Assembly (NCBI GenBank): GCA_019614645.1
Contig: JABWDB010000013.1
Span: 1,984,001 to 2,048,000 of the forward strand
Direction of reading: 5' to 3'
From: Stratiolaelaps scimitus
Lineage: Eukaryota > Arthropoda > Arachnida > Mesostigmata > Laelapidae
Length of the DNA stretch: 64,000 nucleotides
The translations under genes were made by a program, and so were the position numbers. A model generated the notes under the pieces. The model searched no databases and had not been told where the DNA came from. It saw only the letters and a program-made list of their open reading frames with translations. Within the stretch, counting starts at the first letter, position 1, and each line of letters starts with the position of its first letter. This document shows positions 13,987 through 23,951 of the stretch, in pieces.

Positions 13987-16900
13987 GATTGTTGCTAACA
14001 ACTGGCAAGCAACACATTAGTCGCATTGTCTGATTTCTAAAGAGAACAGCCTAGTACTTTGAGATATAAAAGTCAATATGAACGGACGGTAGCTATATGG
14101 CATAATGATTGCGGCTCCAGAAGACTCAGATAGCATTCAAGTATTGACACTTGAATGGTGGTTAGTAGTATAAGTTAGGTATACTTATAAAATAGGCATT
14201 GTTATTCACCTCCAATTGAATTATATATATGCCTAAGACGTTGCAAACGCATATGCAAACACGTAACCCGCAAAAGTCGTACAGGTGAATGTCTCAATAT
14301 AACAAAATAATTATGTAACATGTGAGCAGCAGCAGCAGCAGCATGCGTCCTCAGATGGACTCTCGAAGAGACCCGGAGGACGAGGCACACCCGAATGCAT
14401 CTGTGTCTCATTGTCCATTGTCTCATGTCGCCATCAGATGACGGACCGGCACTCCACACTACATTTTCAAGTATTATCCTTATTTTACCTGTTTCGAACA
14501 CAATAGTTGCTCACACCTTGGCAGTGAAGCCTTAGAACAAAATTGCCACCCATCCTGTCCGAGTCTAGCCAGCCTCTTTGTCACACACACACACACACAC
14601 AACTCTTGCTATTATGTGCTGCCGCAAGCAAGTTCCACGTGGCCGTTTGCAATGACTTTGGCATACCCTCTCGCGCCCCATCTACGTGTGCTATATATTA
14701 CACTTCATCCGGGCGAGTTAAGCATGCGAGTCGGGCGAACGGGCCAGTCATGGGAACGTGACACGGGAGAATGATCACCGAAATTCATCAGAACTCTTAC
14801 CACGTCGCTCGCTTTTACCTTCGTTTAGCGCCGGACTTGGCACCCGACCTTGATGCACGACTGTCTGTGCCTATCCGGCAATGAACGGGTGGCCCGCCGT
14901 CCACAGTCGAACGGCAGCCCGCGATCATTGCGGTCGGTTCGTTGCTAAATTAGGATGCTGCCCCGCACGGTGAGTCCACTTCGATTGCTGCTCGATGTGC
15001 TCGGCTGCGTCCTTCGAGCTCTGCGTTGCCCCAACTTCCACTACGACCTTCTCGTCGTCTGGCACCCTCTCCTCGCCACAGGTCTTTCTCCTGGTTCAGC
15101 TGCTGCTATGGTGGCGGCGGCGGCGGCGGCGGCGGTATTCTCTTTCTTCCATCTCGTTCGCTCCTCGATCCGCCGTCTGTTGTTACCTGCTCTGTGCTGC
15201 ACCCTACTTCTGATCACTGTTCTGATGTCTCAATCTGGTCGGTACCATGTCCCGGTCTGGGTCGAGGACACCCCCGGGGGGGGGGGTCTTCGCCTCGCTC
15301 AGGTCTGCCCAGGTTCCACTTCCTGGTAGGCAGCCGGCCAGCCAGCTAGATCAGCTTCCCGTCTCCAGTTGCCATCCTAGTACAGTACAGTACGAAGCCG
15401 AAATGTGAACTGCCTCGGGCCTTTCGGATTCGCCTGCTGCTGCGCCTGGTCGAAAGCAGCAAATGTCGGTGCAGCCGGAACACTCCGGCGTGGATAAAAT
15501 TGATAGGGAGAAAGAGAGATCATCTGTTCGAGACAATGAGAGAGAGAGAGAGAGAGAGATCGGCAGAGAGTCAAGGTACAGCGAACTCTCGCTGGTAACT
15601 CAGAACTCCGCCAGGGGAGATAGCGAGCAAACGAAGAGTTAATCATGGGGCCACCTGCGAGTGTAGCAGTAGTACTCGCGGCCGGTTGTGGCTGCGAGCT
15701 ATTCAGATAGGCTCAAGATCGCTCTGTTGCCGAAGCGGTCGAAGCGTGGAACGGAGGCAGACTTCTCGAGTCAAAGGTGGAAAAATAGAGCGGAGGAGAG
15801 ATACCTCTCTCATCTATAGTCTCATCTTGACAGAGGTAGCGGCTGTTTCAAAGGTGCGGCCACAATTTCCTCGTGGTAGAGCAGAGCAAAGCAATAGGGA
15901 ATTACCGAGAGCACAATCACCGCCCAACTGATCCAATATCGACAAGATGAGAATATGCATCCTATCCTAAGCTGTTTCCCCGGGGTTAAGCTACTGCAAG
16001 CATTGCAAAACTGTCTCGGGATCTATATAATCCTCTGTATAAATTCGTAGGGATTTATCCCTGGATGTAACAGTTTTCTGATCTGAATCGATTGACTTAA
16101 TGTCTTGTAGAGTTCAATTGGTAATGATTAGAGTTCATACAACGATGAACGCTCCCATGCGATATCGAATCGTTATGTTATATATGTCGGTCAGACAAGT
16201 ACACCAATATCAAGTCAAACTAGTGCACATTCATTATATGTCTAATGATCGTAGAAGTAGTAACTACTGGTAAGGTTGTGTGTACATTATTGCTGTCACT
16301 AATATCGCCGATCGGTAAACAAGGAACAGGAATATAGGCAACCTAAGTATGTAACTAATTAACCAAACATGTACACACAATTAAGGTAAGGTAAGGCTTT
16401 ATTGGTCTAGTAAAGGAACTGCAATTTTACAATGCTTAAGTTCTCATTTGTCTTTCAATTTTCCACGAGAACTTACTATTTACTCTATCGATAACCACGG
16501 ATGCTGGTTCTACTGTGCAGGCAATTTCCGTACACGATAAAGAATTATTAGCGGCCATGTTGAGCCTATTGATCCATTTAAACATTCTCAAATCTACCCT
16601 GTTGGTAGATCTGAGATCGGCGCTCTGAGATTATAGCTCTTCCACCAACACTGCGCCTCAAGGTGACCACGCACCATGAGACAGTTCTGAATGGTATCTA
16701 GAGCGGAGTATGCTTGGCTAGGTCGAGACATTCGCTCTCATCTTGCTTGTCATCTGCAGCCGTTATTCAGAAAGTTATTATTAATATTATTAAGTGAATT
16801 TAATGGTCATATGAGATATCACATACACACAACATTGGCCGTAATTAATGCCGATTGGGCTATAAGTCAATTCTTGTCATGCTGCGTCCATCACCATCTC

Positions 16901-19900
16901 GAATATACGCTCTCTCTAAAAGAGCAATACACGACAATCGATCACTACCTACCAAACAGCCATAAAGGATCGAGATATTATGCCTTGATTATCAACGAAA
17001 TCCGCTTAGATATAGCGCCGCGAAGTCTCAAAAAACAATGCGGTGTGATATTCGTGAAGACATCCGGGTAAAATAACACTATGGCATAAAACAAGACAAA
17101 AACATAAATAAATAGGCCAAACGCAAGCAAAGTATCGTCATGTTAATTGTGTCCAGTCTTATACCTCGTCGTACTGGCGAATTAAAGGCGAATCTGTGAC
17201 CCTTAACCGGTCTCATAGTGCATCTCAACTAGAACAGATAGATGCCTGAAGATATGGACGTGGGCCCCTCGAAAGTAAAAGATCGTATTTTGCATGGTCA
17301 TCCCCCCAGAAGGTGCAAGCCAGACGAGCGGCCAGATAGCGATCTTGTCATAGTCACGGCGATGATATATTGGGAAACGGTGAGATGTTTCCTTTACAAA
17401 CTCTGCCCGTCGCTTCGAGTTTCAAATATTCTCGCCTTGTGACTCGGTGGATTTCTAAACAAGCCACCAAAAATAATTGTCATTGTCAGCTTAAATATAA
17501 GCGTATATCGCACATTTATCTATGCAAAAATAAATAAACAAATCACTAATCTGGTCTTGCCTGACATGAAATTGAACTATTATAGTTAGGATGGGTGATA
17601 TCATTCGTTTTGTTTTTGTACAAATTAACCGACTATATAGAGGTCACTAACGAATGGATCACCTCTTCGATAGGTACATTTTCAACCCAATCACGTGAGG
17701 TGAATTTTCAGATGGGCGCCATTCGCCACCATCACACCATTATGGGTTCTGTACGTTTCGGCTGAAACGCACGAATCTACCCTTCATACGTTATACCAGT
17801 TCGTTGGAATGACACAATCTGTATCCTTGCAATCCGAACTCTTGCAAATGATGAGTGCTGAAGGAACCAAGCGCCCAGAGATCTTGACGAGCACAATGAA
17901 ACCTCAGCCCAATACGAGAAGGATAGAAGTCATCGTGGAATAGGTTGAAACCGAAAAAGCGCCCTAAGTATAATCGAAAATGATTACGGAGGCGTAATCC
18001 AATATAAGCTGCAACATTAACACGACGCATGTGTCACGTGTGACTTCTGAAAACCATCTGTGAAACCTGGTGAAGAAATAGGCCCCTCGCGATGCGACGC
18101 TGAATTCGGAGAAAATCGCACAGGCAACTCGAACTAGGGTGTGCTGTTAATTCTGTGCGCTCACCGGGGGCAGAGACAGATTCAGACCATATTCGTCGGA
18201 CTCCCCGCCGAAGCATTAACAAACACCTAAAATTCGACATTTTGTTTACTCCGATACCCGATGGTTTCGCGACTGCGGAATACAAAAAGATCGCCATCGA
18301 TCTGGCAATAGTCATTTGTGTATTTTCATGGTTTATCAAAGCAAATTTTTCAAAAAACAAACTAACTATGGTGCTGCATGACATCATTTGGGAGCAGACT
18401 CAGTCGCAATCGATTACTTGGGACCTTTTTCAAATGTTTGCTTTTGCAAATGAGCTCCCGCTAGAAAAAAAGAAACTAGCGGCAAAAGTAGGGTGTCTTC
18501 TACCGGCAATTTTAACGATAGTGGCACTTTGACTTACACTTACCATAATCTGGTATGTACCAATGGATTCTGCCGACTCGATTTAGGCAAGATGATTGAC
18601 ACCTACTAAATCCATTTAAATTGACTCAGTTCGAAATTTCTATTGGATAATACGCTACGATTTTACATCTAACTTCTCAGCTAAGTTTCCATTGCAAAAA
18701 CGATTTTTTAGATTTCTCTAACAAAAAAAAAACCTAGTCTGACTAGATCAACTTGAAGAATCGAACAGATTCTGCGGACTCGTAAGAACACAAACATACT
18801 ACTTTTTTTTTGTCTTCGAGCTGACCCTAAGCTGTTCCCCTATCTGACAGGCCTCATACTACTTTTTTGTTTCTTTTTGTTTTTTCCAGCTGACCCTCAG
18901 CTGTTCCCCTATCTGACAGGCCTCAGCTCTTAACCTTTTAGGTATTACTATGAGGACCTGTCGGGGCCACCTTTGCTTATTCTCTTCCTTACTCGTACCT
19001 GACAAGAATCTTCAGATAAAGAAAGATGATAAAGAACTCCAAAGATTCTCCGCGTCTGACAGGATTTGAACTCAACACACACGTGTCCCTCCGGTCTAGC
19101 AGTCCAAGACGCTTACCACTAGACCATGCAGGGGACGGCCTCATACTACTACCCACAGGTTTGTGTCGATTTATGATTACACTACAGCATAGAGATTGTA
19201 TATTTTAATAAACAACGAAATCTACCGTTCTAACCACTGGTACCAGTGGCAGGGTGAAAACGCCCAAAAATAACCTCACCTTGATTAGGTTTGACGAATC
19301 CTATTTATTTTGTATCAATTAGACCACTTTGGCCATATTGCCAGCTGCTGACGAATACACTTTCCTGTACTAATTAATCTAATTGCCCCACACAACTTGA
19401 TATTACGACGGCTATAAAATGCATCCGACTCCCTCATTACGTTTGCCCTTCGACGAGAATAGCACACAGCCATCTGCAGCAGCATTATTGTTTCACCGTG
19501 ACACATAATGAGTTCTCTCTTATCGACTTGACAAACATGTAAGACCCCATTAGTCATCTGATGCCATTCATTCGTATTATCGAGCACACCAAAATTACAA
19601 CCAAGAAACCGATCATTAGCATCCATTAATGTGCCAGTGCTTATTATGGCCGCCACTGAGAAATGACTAATAATCAGTATTAACAAAGCTCACAAGTTCA
19701 TCTAAATATTGTTGCTACTTCTACGCCGTTACCACACAAGAAGGCAGTCGGAAGAATGATTATATATATATATAATTCATAACACGGACACCTAAATGAA
19801 TATCAGTGCGCAATGAATTTAAAGCAGGTGAGAATACAAAATCTTATGATCGAAAATAATACTTTATCCGTTTTAAGTATGTCATTTCTTAGTTTACGTT

Positions 19901-20266
19901 TTTTTTTTGGCAATTTATTCTTACCTCCTGATCTGTTCAAGTTGCTCTAGAAATCGGAGCGGGTTCTAGGTCTCTATTCAGAGCACAGAAAACGTAACGA
20001 AATCCATAAATGGGAGTGAATCGCTAGTGCGCGTCTCGCTAGAACCCTGCCAGGTTGCTGCCCAACAAAAGGTGCTTGTAACAGAGCTCCAAACGGCCAT
20101 TCCGGTTTGGTTAGCAAATGACAATTAAGGCGCTTCGTCTCGGGACCACGCATTAGAAACCTGCCGAGACCACAGATCTTGTATTCATTCATCAATTGTA
20201 TTTATTTTCACACAGTTTTAGATCTACCAGTATTTTGTAAATCTCGGTACTATTATCATTATTATT

Positions 20267-20319
<53 letters not shown>

Positions 20320-20858
20320 TACAATAGTTGCCGAGCATATTTTTACTGCAACGCAAACATTAGTCACGAGCGAACGAAAGTTCATCTCATTTCCCGAATT
20401 ACTCATTGGCGATTCTTAGCGAACCCGTAACACGTTGTTGGTAAAAGTGTCAAAAGCAATTAATGCATGTCCACTCCACCTCCGAGTGCGTTTACCACCA
20501 ATAGCAAGAAACCGCTCCATATAAAAATAAAGCTTAAGCATTGTGAAATTGCAGCCCCTTTAATACAACAGCTTCACTTACCTAAGTTTCGTTTGAGCTG
20601 ACCCCATATCAGCTCCTCCCCTATCTGACCCCATCAGCACCTAACCTTTAGGTATCACTACGAACAGTTGAGGGTCAGCTCGAAAAAAACAGGTATCACT
20701 ACGAGGCGACCTTGGACTTACCTTGCCTTTTCGATGTTGTTCGGCTTCCACTGTTTACCCCATATTCGTCGATTTCCGTCCTTGCTAAGCAGTTCGTAGC
20801 TATCTTCGACTGCGGGCAGAGGTACATCCTCTAGCCGAGGAGACACCTTGTTTCCCAT
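2562..20858 (-). CDS. MGLL: Monoacylglycerol lipase (monoglyceride lipase), six coding exons
   Basis: Alpha/beta-hydrolase that cleaves 2-monoacylglycerols, including 2-arachidonoylglycerol, to glycerol and fatty acid; the family is cytosolic and membrane-associated. Joining 20858-20722, 9444-9335, 9099-8841, 5964-5760, 5009-4878 and 2699-2562 gives 326 residues (human about 303). Every junction is GT-AG and every phase matches. In order I see a WKP motif near residue 37, the oxyanion-loop HGLGEH (53-58), HDHAGHGRS (80-88), the nucleophile elbow GHSMGG with Ser132, a cap region around 169-240, HGSADKLC with acid Asp258 and the conserved Cys261, and GAHCLLHE with His288. The start ATG lies 8 nt inside its exon, so an upstream non-coding exon is expected but was not located. 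An N-terminal extension from that exon cannot be excluded, although length agreement with human MGLL favours this ATG. Confidence 0.93.
3106..3137 (+). repeat. Mariner terminal inverted repeat, left
   Basis: Exact inverted match to 4305-4336. It is preceded by another TA at 3104-3105, so the target dinucleotide could be placed outside or inside the TTA; the inner TA is present at both ends. Confidence 0.95.
3387..3686 (-). pseudogene. Mariner transposase, catalytic part
   Basis: Continuous frame after the in-frame TGA. It reads QWLRQGEAATSVAVPDRFGR, then a core strand region and LLDDNARPHRTAEITA before a TAG. Beyond the TAG the same frame gives QPPYSPDLSPCDYGLTHK, which holds the third catalytic Asp. 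Family mariners have a Trp at the TGA position and an open frame at the TAG, so the protein is not functional as it stands. Confidence 0.88.
3787..4191 (-). pseudogene. Mariner transposase, N-terminal DNA-binding part
   Basis: 134-residue open segment starting MDTAAKSSNSPKNQREIIKL. The first HTH covers about residues 15-65 (RTVRSWCKRFNSGD ends it). The second, around IDRIKAAFEQ to SIITNIL, is the paired-domain-like module that binds the TIR. A frame change just after KMKQNQ puts the real continuation (WVPHILTAEQ) in another frame, so this piece ends early in unrelated residues. Confidence 0.9.
4305..4336 (-). repeat. Mariner terminal inverted repeat, right
   Basis: Exact inverted match to 3106-3137; the flanking host sequence resumes with CAAC. 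Confidence 0.95.
4878..5009 (-). CDS. MGLL: MGLL coding exon 5 (catalytic aspartate)
   Basis: 132 bp, exactly 44 codons. It carries PFFISHGSADKLCCAKAS, with catalytic Asp258 in GSAD and Cys261, equivalent to the reactive active-site cysteine of mammalian MGLL. Acceptor TTGCAG; donor AAG|GTGAGA. Confidence 0.94.
5760..5964 (-). CDS. MGLL: MGLL coding exon 4 (cap region)
   Basis: 205 bp covering roughly residues 169-237. It encodes the helical cap, with LPFEDCVTE and FNRDPLRHHG matching the family's DPL segment. This is the most divergent part of the protein, as is normal for MGLL. Acceptor TTTTTCAG; donor GAT|GTGAGT in phase 0. A second AG 22 bp into the exon (TCCAG) would break the reading frame. 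Confidence 0.9.
7941..7970 (-). repeat. Retroelement 3' tail motif, copy 1
   Basis: On the minus strand it reads GCTCCTTCAATAAACCTTTT then ACC. The arrangement (CTCCTT, AATAAA, CTTTACC) recurs at 16384-16420 and 24321-24360, and a shorter version at 46341-46361. Probably the 3' end of a non-LTR retroposon. Confidence 0.35.
8841..9099 (-). CDS. MGLL: MGLL coding exon 3 (catalytic serine)
   Basis: 259 bp. It contains GHGRSSGEPRS and the nucleophile elbow FGHSMGGAVSLL with Ser132, then GLMLMGPLIS, the strand that leads into the cap. Acceptor CGCAG and donor CAG|GTAAAA; it ends in phase 2. Confidence 0.95.
9335..9444 (-). CDS. MGLL: MGLL coding exon 2 (oxyanion loop)
   Basis: 110 bp coding from the completed Arg46 to His82. 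It carries CMMFICHGLGEH, where HG is the oxyanion-hole signature of monoglyceride lipases, and ends at VFGHDH. Acceptor TTTCAG and donor ATG|GTAAGT; it ends in phase 1. Confidence 0.93.
9445..10370 (-). other. MGLL intron 1, part adjoining exon 2
   Basis: The intron-1 acceptor (TTTGCAAATTTCAG) is at 9445-9458. I see no gene, repeat family or unusual composition in the rest. Confidence 0.6.
10371..12660. other. GC- and CpG-rich block inside MGLL intron 1
   Basis: Markedly richer in GC and CpG than its surroundings, with pyrimidine-rich low-complexity runs (CTCTCT near 11093-11105) and a compound microsatellite (TA)n-(GATA)n-(GA)n at 11476-11511. Many frames are open at once, including a 271-codon minus ORF (11691-12506). 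Their composition (Ser, Arg, Pro rich) and mutual overlap suggest a non-coding GC-rich element such as an internal promoter or 5' leader rather than protein. Confidence 0.4.
12661..13748. other. MGLL intron 1, between the GC-rich block and the palindrome
   Basis: No recognisable gene. Several ORFs of 75-139 codons overlap on both strands with no family motif. Confidence 0.5.
13749..13954. repeat. 206-bp imperfect palindrome with (TA)n centre
   Basis: The left arm 13749-13851 begins ATCAATGCAACCGCAATTCA and is the inverted copy of 13852-13954. About 15 of the first 100 positions differ. The centre is an alternating AT run (about 13841-13862), and another (AT)n run starts at the right edge. 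Such structures are typical of foldback or MITE elements inserted in TA-rich sites. If transcribed, it would form a long hairpin. Confidence 0.85.
13952..13981. repeat. (AT)n microsatellite
   Basis: Uninterrupted alternating AT directly after the palindrome. Confidence 0.9.
14501..15950. other. Second GC-rich block inside MGLL intron 1
   Basis: Contains (CA)n (14583-14601), (GGC)n (about 15113-15135), a C5G11 run (15281-15296) and (GA)n (15537-15559). No ORF in it has a recognisable domain. The GC richness could mark an internal promoter, but no supporting splice or core-promoter element is certain. Confidence 0.4.
16384..16640 (-). repeat. Retroelement 3' end, copy 2
   Basis: On the minus strand an open segment (about 16640-16436) reads through FKWINRLNMAANNS and DRVNSKFSWKIERQMRT to a stop. 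About 50 nt later comes ACCAATAAAGCCTTACCTTA, a tail close to the one at 24321-24360. A stop, AATAAA and a (TTACC)-like end fit the 3' terminus of a non-LTR element. The peptide shows no domain I can name. Confidence 0.4.
16641..18794. other. MGLL intron 1, 16.6-18.8 kb
   Basis: No recognised gene. ORFs of about 120 codons at 16691-17071 and 18155-18532 lack family motifs and splice support. Confidence 0.5.
18804..18863 (-). mobile_element. 5'-truncated tRNA-SINE copy (older member of a nested pair)
   Basis: On the minus strand it reads GGCCTGTCAGATAGGGGAAC and ends GGGTCAGCTCGAAGAC with an A run at 18804-18811. This matches the 3' part of the younger SINE next to it. The 9-mer AGTAGTATG follows its tail and also precedes its truncated 5' end, consistent with a target-site duplication. 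It was later split by the younger copy. Confidence 0.7.
18850..18863. repeat. SINE target-site duplication, left copy
   Basis: GGCCTCATACTACT, identical to 19137-19150 on the other side of the SINE. Confidence 0.85.
18864..19136 (-). mobile_element. tRNA-derived SINE, full-length copy
   Basis: 273 bp on the minus strand, beginning GTCCCCTGCATGGTCTAGTG. The head has pol III box A TGGTCTAGTGG (19126-19116) and box B GTTCAAATCC (19071-19062). The body includes GGCCCCGACAGGTCCTCATA, and the end is GGGTCAGCTGG with an A-rich tail. It is flanked by a 14-bp direct repeat AGTAGTATGAGGCC (minus strand) at 18850-18863 and 19137-19150. T-stem pairing is too poor for a working tRNA. Confidence 0.85.
19137..19150. 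repeat. SINE target-site duplication, right copy
   Basis: GGCCTCATACTACT, identical to 18850-18863. Confidence 0.85.
19315..19683 (-). other. Unassigned minus-strand ORF in MGLL intron 1
   Basis: An open frame of about 120 codons. It includes TLMDANDRFLGCNFGVLDNT and ends QQLAIWPKWSN, followed by AAATAAAT. I recognise no family. It could be a decayed transposon fragment or chance; the first in-frame ATG is well inside it. Confidence 0.15.
20269..20315. repeat. (TA)n microsatellite
   Basis: About 47 bp of alternating TA in MGLL intron 1. Confidence 0.95.
20595..20663 (-). mobile_element. tRNA-SINE fragment (3' part)
   Basis: Minus-strand match to the SINE body and end: ACCTAAAGGTTAGGTGCTGA, a degenerate middle, then GGGGTCAGCTC. 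Divergent and 5' truncated. It served as the target for the 27-bp insertion that follows. Confidence 0.7.
20664..20690 (+). mobile_element. 27-bp SINE 3'-tail insertion with 14-bp target duplication
   Basis: Contains GAGGGTCAGCTCGAAAAAAA, the extreme 3' end of the SINE in plus orientation. It is flanked by perfect 14-bp repeats AGGTATCACTACGA at 20650-20663 and 20691-20704. It looks like a severely 5'-truncated retrotransposition event. It lies about 30 bp from the exon 1 donor of MGLL. Confidence 0.75.
20722..20858 (-). CDS. MGLL: MGLL coding exon 1
   Basis: Starts MGNKVSPRLEDVPLPAVEDS and ends in the lipase N-terminal segment around WKPNN, with a donor reading AAG|GTAAGT. The exon boundary acceptor is at 20867-20868 (TTTCAG), leaving 8 nt of 5' UTR. 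It ends in phase 2 and joins exon 2 through an Arg codon. Gly2 and Ser6 recall an N-myristoylation signal, but Pro7 argues against it. Confidence 0.9.
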
Positions 20859-20866
20859 ACACCCAG

Positions 20867-23800
20867 CTGAAACACAAGAGAGACAATTACCGAATCGAAT
20901 CAGTGTTTCACAGGATTCGTGTAGCGAAAAAAAGAAAAATAACGCATCGACGTCATACAGTAAATCATAACGCTTGAAATGCTCCTCTTGTAGCTTCTTC
21001 TGTCGTCTCACCCTTGGCTATTTTCGGGCAACAACGAACCAAGCAACGAACCGAGTCGCATCGTAGAGATACGACTTTCGACGAATAATTTTCTAATGAT
21101 TGTATGTTTCAATAAATACGACGATAAAGCCACTGTTTTTCAAACGTGAATCACGCCGTGGAATTCAACGGGTCACTAGTTCAATAAGCACGAACATATT
21201 GACTACAAATATAACATTAAACTGATGTGTTATCCTCTCAAAAAGTACTCGGAAACTCTGTTCGTGGGACTCTAATATACACTTAAATGAGTGTTTAAAT
21301 CTATTAGTGAGATCACCAGGATAGGAATCTGCTATCCTCTTAAATAAGTGTCAGTCACTTGAATTAATCAACAGTTGGCGCCCGTAGTAAGCACATTAAG
21401 TCGGTCGTAGATTCAGCAGCAGGTCAACATCCACCCGTGTCCTTAATGTGACCAGTGATTTTTACATCGCCCTGTTGTTTGACGTAAGCCAAGTCATTAA
21501 ACGATCGTAAGCCGTGATGCTTATGATTACGATAGGTTACTGCAGTTCCTGTTGCTACGCGAGTGGTTAGCTGATGAATGGATTGTTCAGGGTCCTACCT
21601 GAACAATCCTATTCACCTTTTAATTTTACATCATCAAGTGCCTACATAAGTACCTCTGATCTCTTTCGTATAGAATGGGGTTTAGCATAAATTGTGGCTA
21701 GTGCTGGTACTCGGTGAAATGTACAACAAGTGAGTACCATACATATTATTGGTTTACAATCTCTCTTTTATATAACGCACACAATTCTCACACATCTTGT
21801 ACACACAATGATATGATATAATATATATATATAATATATGTATATATACTATATATATATATATATATATATAGTATATGCATATATATATCGAATAGAA
21901 CAGAGAATCTACTGTAGGTGGATCAATTGATAGGTAGCGATGTTTCACGCGACCAGTGCAGATGTACGATTTCAAACAATGTATTCAACCTTCACAGTGA
22001 TCTTATATCCGAATAATGGATAACCCGTTTATGCTTTGTCAAAGTAGGCACTCGAAAGGAGGCACTTTTTCGTGTTGGTCAATTCGTTGTATTCAATGCG
22101 CGCAATTGCAGCGTTAATGTCTTTCACATATTAAAACATGAGTGGGTAAATCGCAGAGAGATGTTTGGACGCGCCAATAAAGCCAACTAATAATACGACG
22201 TGACCGAAAACTGCCAATGTATTCGTCTCTCAAGGAAGATATTGACATCTGAATCTGACACATTGCAGCGTCGGTTCTCGGCGAAGTTTGAGCCTGGTGA
22301 GCACGTTGAAACGTAGGACAGGCGCGACATATGCTATTGCTGCTTATATGAGCTACTTATCAATAGTGTAGTTTTCTCGAAGATTCTCCTCCACGTCGCA
22401 CAGAGACCAAATAACAATGCAAATAATTATAATATAATCTGATATGGTTTCTTTCTGACGATCTGAAAGTGATCTGCATGACCGGGACTCAAGTTCACCT
22501 CGAGCCACAGCAAGCTATCGAACGAATGAGTATGTACTATAATATCATCAGATTGTGAAGCAAATACGATAAAAGTGCATTAGCAACGGCTACTGTTGCC
22601 GTGGTCACCTCATTCATAGCGATCGGGAAGGTGATCAAAGCACGCAATTGTAACATCTGCGAAAACGGCCTCAGTGTGCGGATGTTTCAATATTCAAGTA
22701 AACATTTCCTTCAAGGCTTTTGTCTCCACAGAGGAAACGAATCGATGAATTGAAATCATGATCTGGAAAGTGCTTCCTTGTATGAACGATCTACGGACGC
22801 CTATTAAATGTCCGGTTCGAATATTTTAGAGCGTGCATTTTAAGCTGCAGATCGATTGTTGAGGACGTCTACAGTTAATACCTATTTATGCAGGGCTTTA
22901 TTCCGGACACGCTATGGATAAATATCAACGATTAATCACGAGTGTACATCTCTGGATCACGCAGGAATTTTCAGCTTGAATAAACCTTGAATAACTTACC
23001 ATGACATTACGATGTGAAACTATGCGCCTAATGTCCAATACTATTCAGTATACTTAGTACCATTATTATTATTATTATTATGTCTATTCTAATTGGCTAT
23101 GCGTGATAGTGAAATTAGAGAGCAGACCTTTGACATCCGTAAGATGATTTACGACAACCTTTTAATATTATGTTTTTCAAGTATTGATATTTAAACTAAT
23201 TTACCATATTCGATAAATGAGTACATCTGCTTTATGGCTCTTCTTCACGAAAATTTAAAATCAAACAGCGATTTCCCAGAAAAAATGCGGCTGGATTATA
23301 AATTTCCTATATTTGCTTTTCCAAAAATTATAGTTGAAGGGTACAACGTGATACAGCATTGTTAGATGTTTATTTAGTACAGATTAGTTAGCTAATTGGC
23401 TTAGTTAGTTAATTAATTATTACAAATAAAATTTGGGAGCCCAGTTGCCTCGATCGTCAGGCAGTGATGCAATTTAATTTATTCTACATTGGCTCAAATT
23501 GCGCACGTAACTCACGTCATGTGTATATCAGTTTAATGGTCTCCCTTGGCCGAAAATAAAGAAATATCTGCATTGTACTGCCTTTGGAGTCATTTGACTA
23601 GTGTGAGAATCCCTTGAGACACATCTATACCCTTAAATCGCATCGAGATAACGCCCTAGATATACTATCCTACTAATTGCGCATGTAAATCATAAGTGTC
23701 CCGTCTTGTGTCAGCAGATTTGTTCTCAGCTCAAGATGATTCCCTAAATTCGCCACAAATGTGTTTACAGCTATACAGCATGTACGATGCACCAATATCA

Positions 23801-23950
23801 CTCTGAAATACACGATAGCACTATAAAACAAGTTGCCGCGTACCTTTAGAACCCGAGCAACACCAAGGCGACATCTAGCTGTCCAGCTAAAATAGTAGCA
23901 CTGATACTAATTACAGTGGATGGAGGCCAATCACCAGATGGACATTAAGC
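20867..23950. other. Gene-poor sequence upstream of MGLL exon 1
   Basis: The acceptor of the first MGLL coding exon is at 20867-20868; its 5' non-coding exon was not located. The region holds a 16-bp-stem hairpin (21576-21614), a long (TA)n cluster (21819-21892) and (ATT)n near 23061-23080. No gene seen. Confidence 0.6.
21819..21892. repeat. (TA)n microsatellite cluster
   Basis: About 74 bp, mostly alternating TA with a few interruptions. Confidence 0.9.
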
Positions 23951-23951
23951 C

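Noticed and set aside
18155..18532. 125-codon plus ORF in MGLL intron 1
   Set aside because: Opposite strand to the host gene, no domain, no splice or tail signals.
19050..19136. tRNA gene on the minus strand
   Set aside because: Box A and box B are present, but the T stem and acceptor stem do not pair, and the sequence continues into a repeated body shared with 53896-54150. It is a SINE head.
20224..20430. Overlapping ORFs made of Ile-Tyr repeats
   Set aside because: They are translations of the (TA)n microsatellite; the same applies at 6219-6422, 13673-14026, 21754-21975, 46659-46868, 52333-52536 and 52942-53250.
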